Shown here: one piece after another, positions 63,918 through 64,000 of the stretch
Position numbering within the stretch: the first letter of the stretch is position 1
How the letters are laid out: every line of letters starts with the position of its first letter
Notes under the pieces: generated by a model
What the model was told of the DNA's origin: nothing
The model's database searches: none
Seen by the model: only the letters and a program-made list of their open reading frames with translations
Assembly: GCF_019734195.1 (NCBI RefSeq)
Contig: NZ_JAASHM010000001.1
Coordinates: 1 to 64,000, forward strand
Length of the DNA: 64,000 nucleotides
From: Clostridium sp. K13
GTDB lineage: Bacteria > Bacillota > Clostridia > Clostridiales > Clostridiaceae
Reading direction: 5' to 3'
Position numbers and translations under genes: made by a program

Positions 63918-64000
63918 ACAAATTTATATAGGTGATTACTTTAATATAAAATATAATGAAAGTAGTTTAAATAATAAAAAAATTGTTAATAAATTAATTA

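Overview
The window is a gene-dense stretch of chromosome from a strongly A+T-rich, endospore-forming, Gram-positive anaerobe, most likely Clostridium sensu stricto (cluster I). This rests on AT-biased codons, strong AGGAGG-type ribosome binding sites, frequent TTG/GTG starts, hairpin-plus-U terminators after most units, a T-box leader on alaS, and sporulation genes (sigK, spoIIGA, sigE, sigG, spoIVA, spoVM). I saw no rRNA, tRNA, CRISPR array, prophage or complete insertion sequence. Nearly all genes are on the + strand; the exceptions are an ABC transporter remnant at the left edge and rpmB.

Layout. 0-5 kb is a decaying accessory patch: an ABC ATPase with an N-terminally truncated permease (- strand), a tiny remnant that looks like the C-terminus of a sensor kinase, an AraC-type response regulator with a degenerate receiver, a PRC-barrel protein and an AI-2E-family membrane protein. 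5-19 kb is a housekeeping block resembling the Bacillus alaS to yrrR neighbourhood: T-box-alaS, ireB, ruvX, a DUF1292 gene, a Fur-family regulator, RNase J, typA, mltG, trmR, trhP, udk and a penicillin-binding protein. 19-26 kb joins division and sporulation: sigK (uninterrupted), pilT, ftsZ, spoIIGA, sigE, sigG, a YlmC/YmxH gene and nrdR. 26-34 kb is pgeF followed by the phosphate regulon (phoP-phoR, pstSCAB-phoU) with 11-bp-spaced PhoP-box-like repeats before pstS. 34-40 kb has a DUF512 radical-SAM-like gene, der, gpsA, spoIVA and a stand-alone BECR/PBECR-like nuclease-fold protein. 40-43.4 kb has a palindromic dispersed repeat, an asparaginase and a purine permease behind an attenuator-like leader. 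43.6-64 kb closely follows the Bacillus yloC-recG order: yicC, remA, gmk, rpoZ, coaBC, priA, def, fmt, a Zn-peptidase, rsmB, rlmN, prpC, prkC, rsgA, rpe, thiN, spoVM, rpmB (inverted), asp23-like, fakA and recG.

Functional links. PrkC/PrpC (53.6-56.5 kb) and IreB (8.1 kb) form a likely Ser/Thr phosphorylation circuit. SpoIVA and SpoVM are partners in spore coat assembly. TrmR and TrhP act in sequence on wobble uridine of tRNA. SpoIIGA processes pro-SigE. PhoPR controls the pst operon.

The most unusual signals are non-coding: a family of AGTTAAG...CTTAACT palindromic elements (two related copies of about 260-283 bp and a possible 111-bp relative), a separate 131-bp MITE-like palindrome before sigK, translation-initiation regions embedded in hairpins (ireB, the penicillin-binding protein gene), an unrecognised terminator-controlled leader before the purine permease, and a 25-codon ORF of atypical codon use beside one of the repeats. 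I did not find a clear-cut new multi-gene system.
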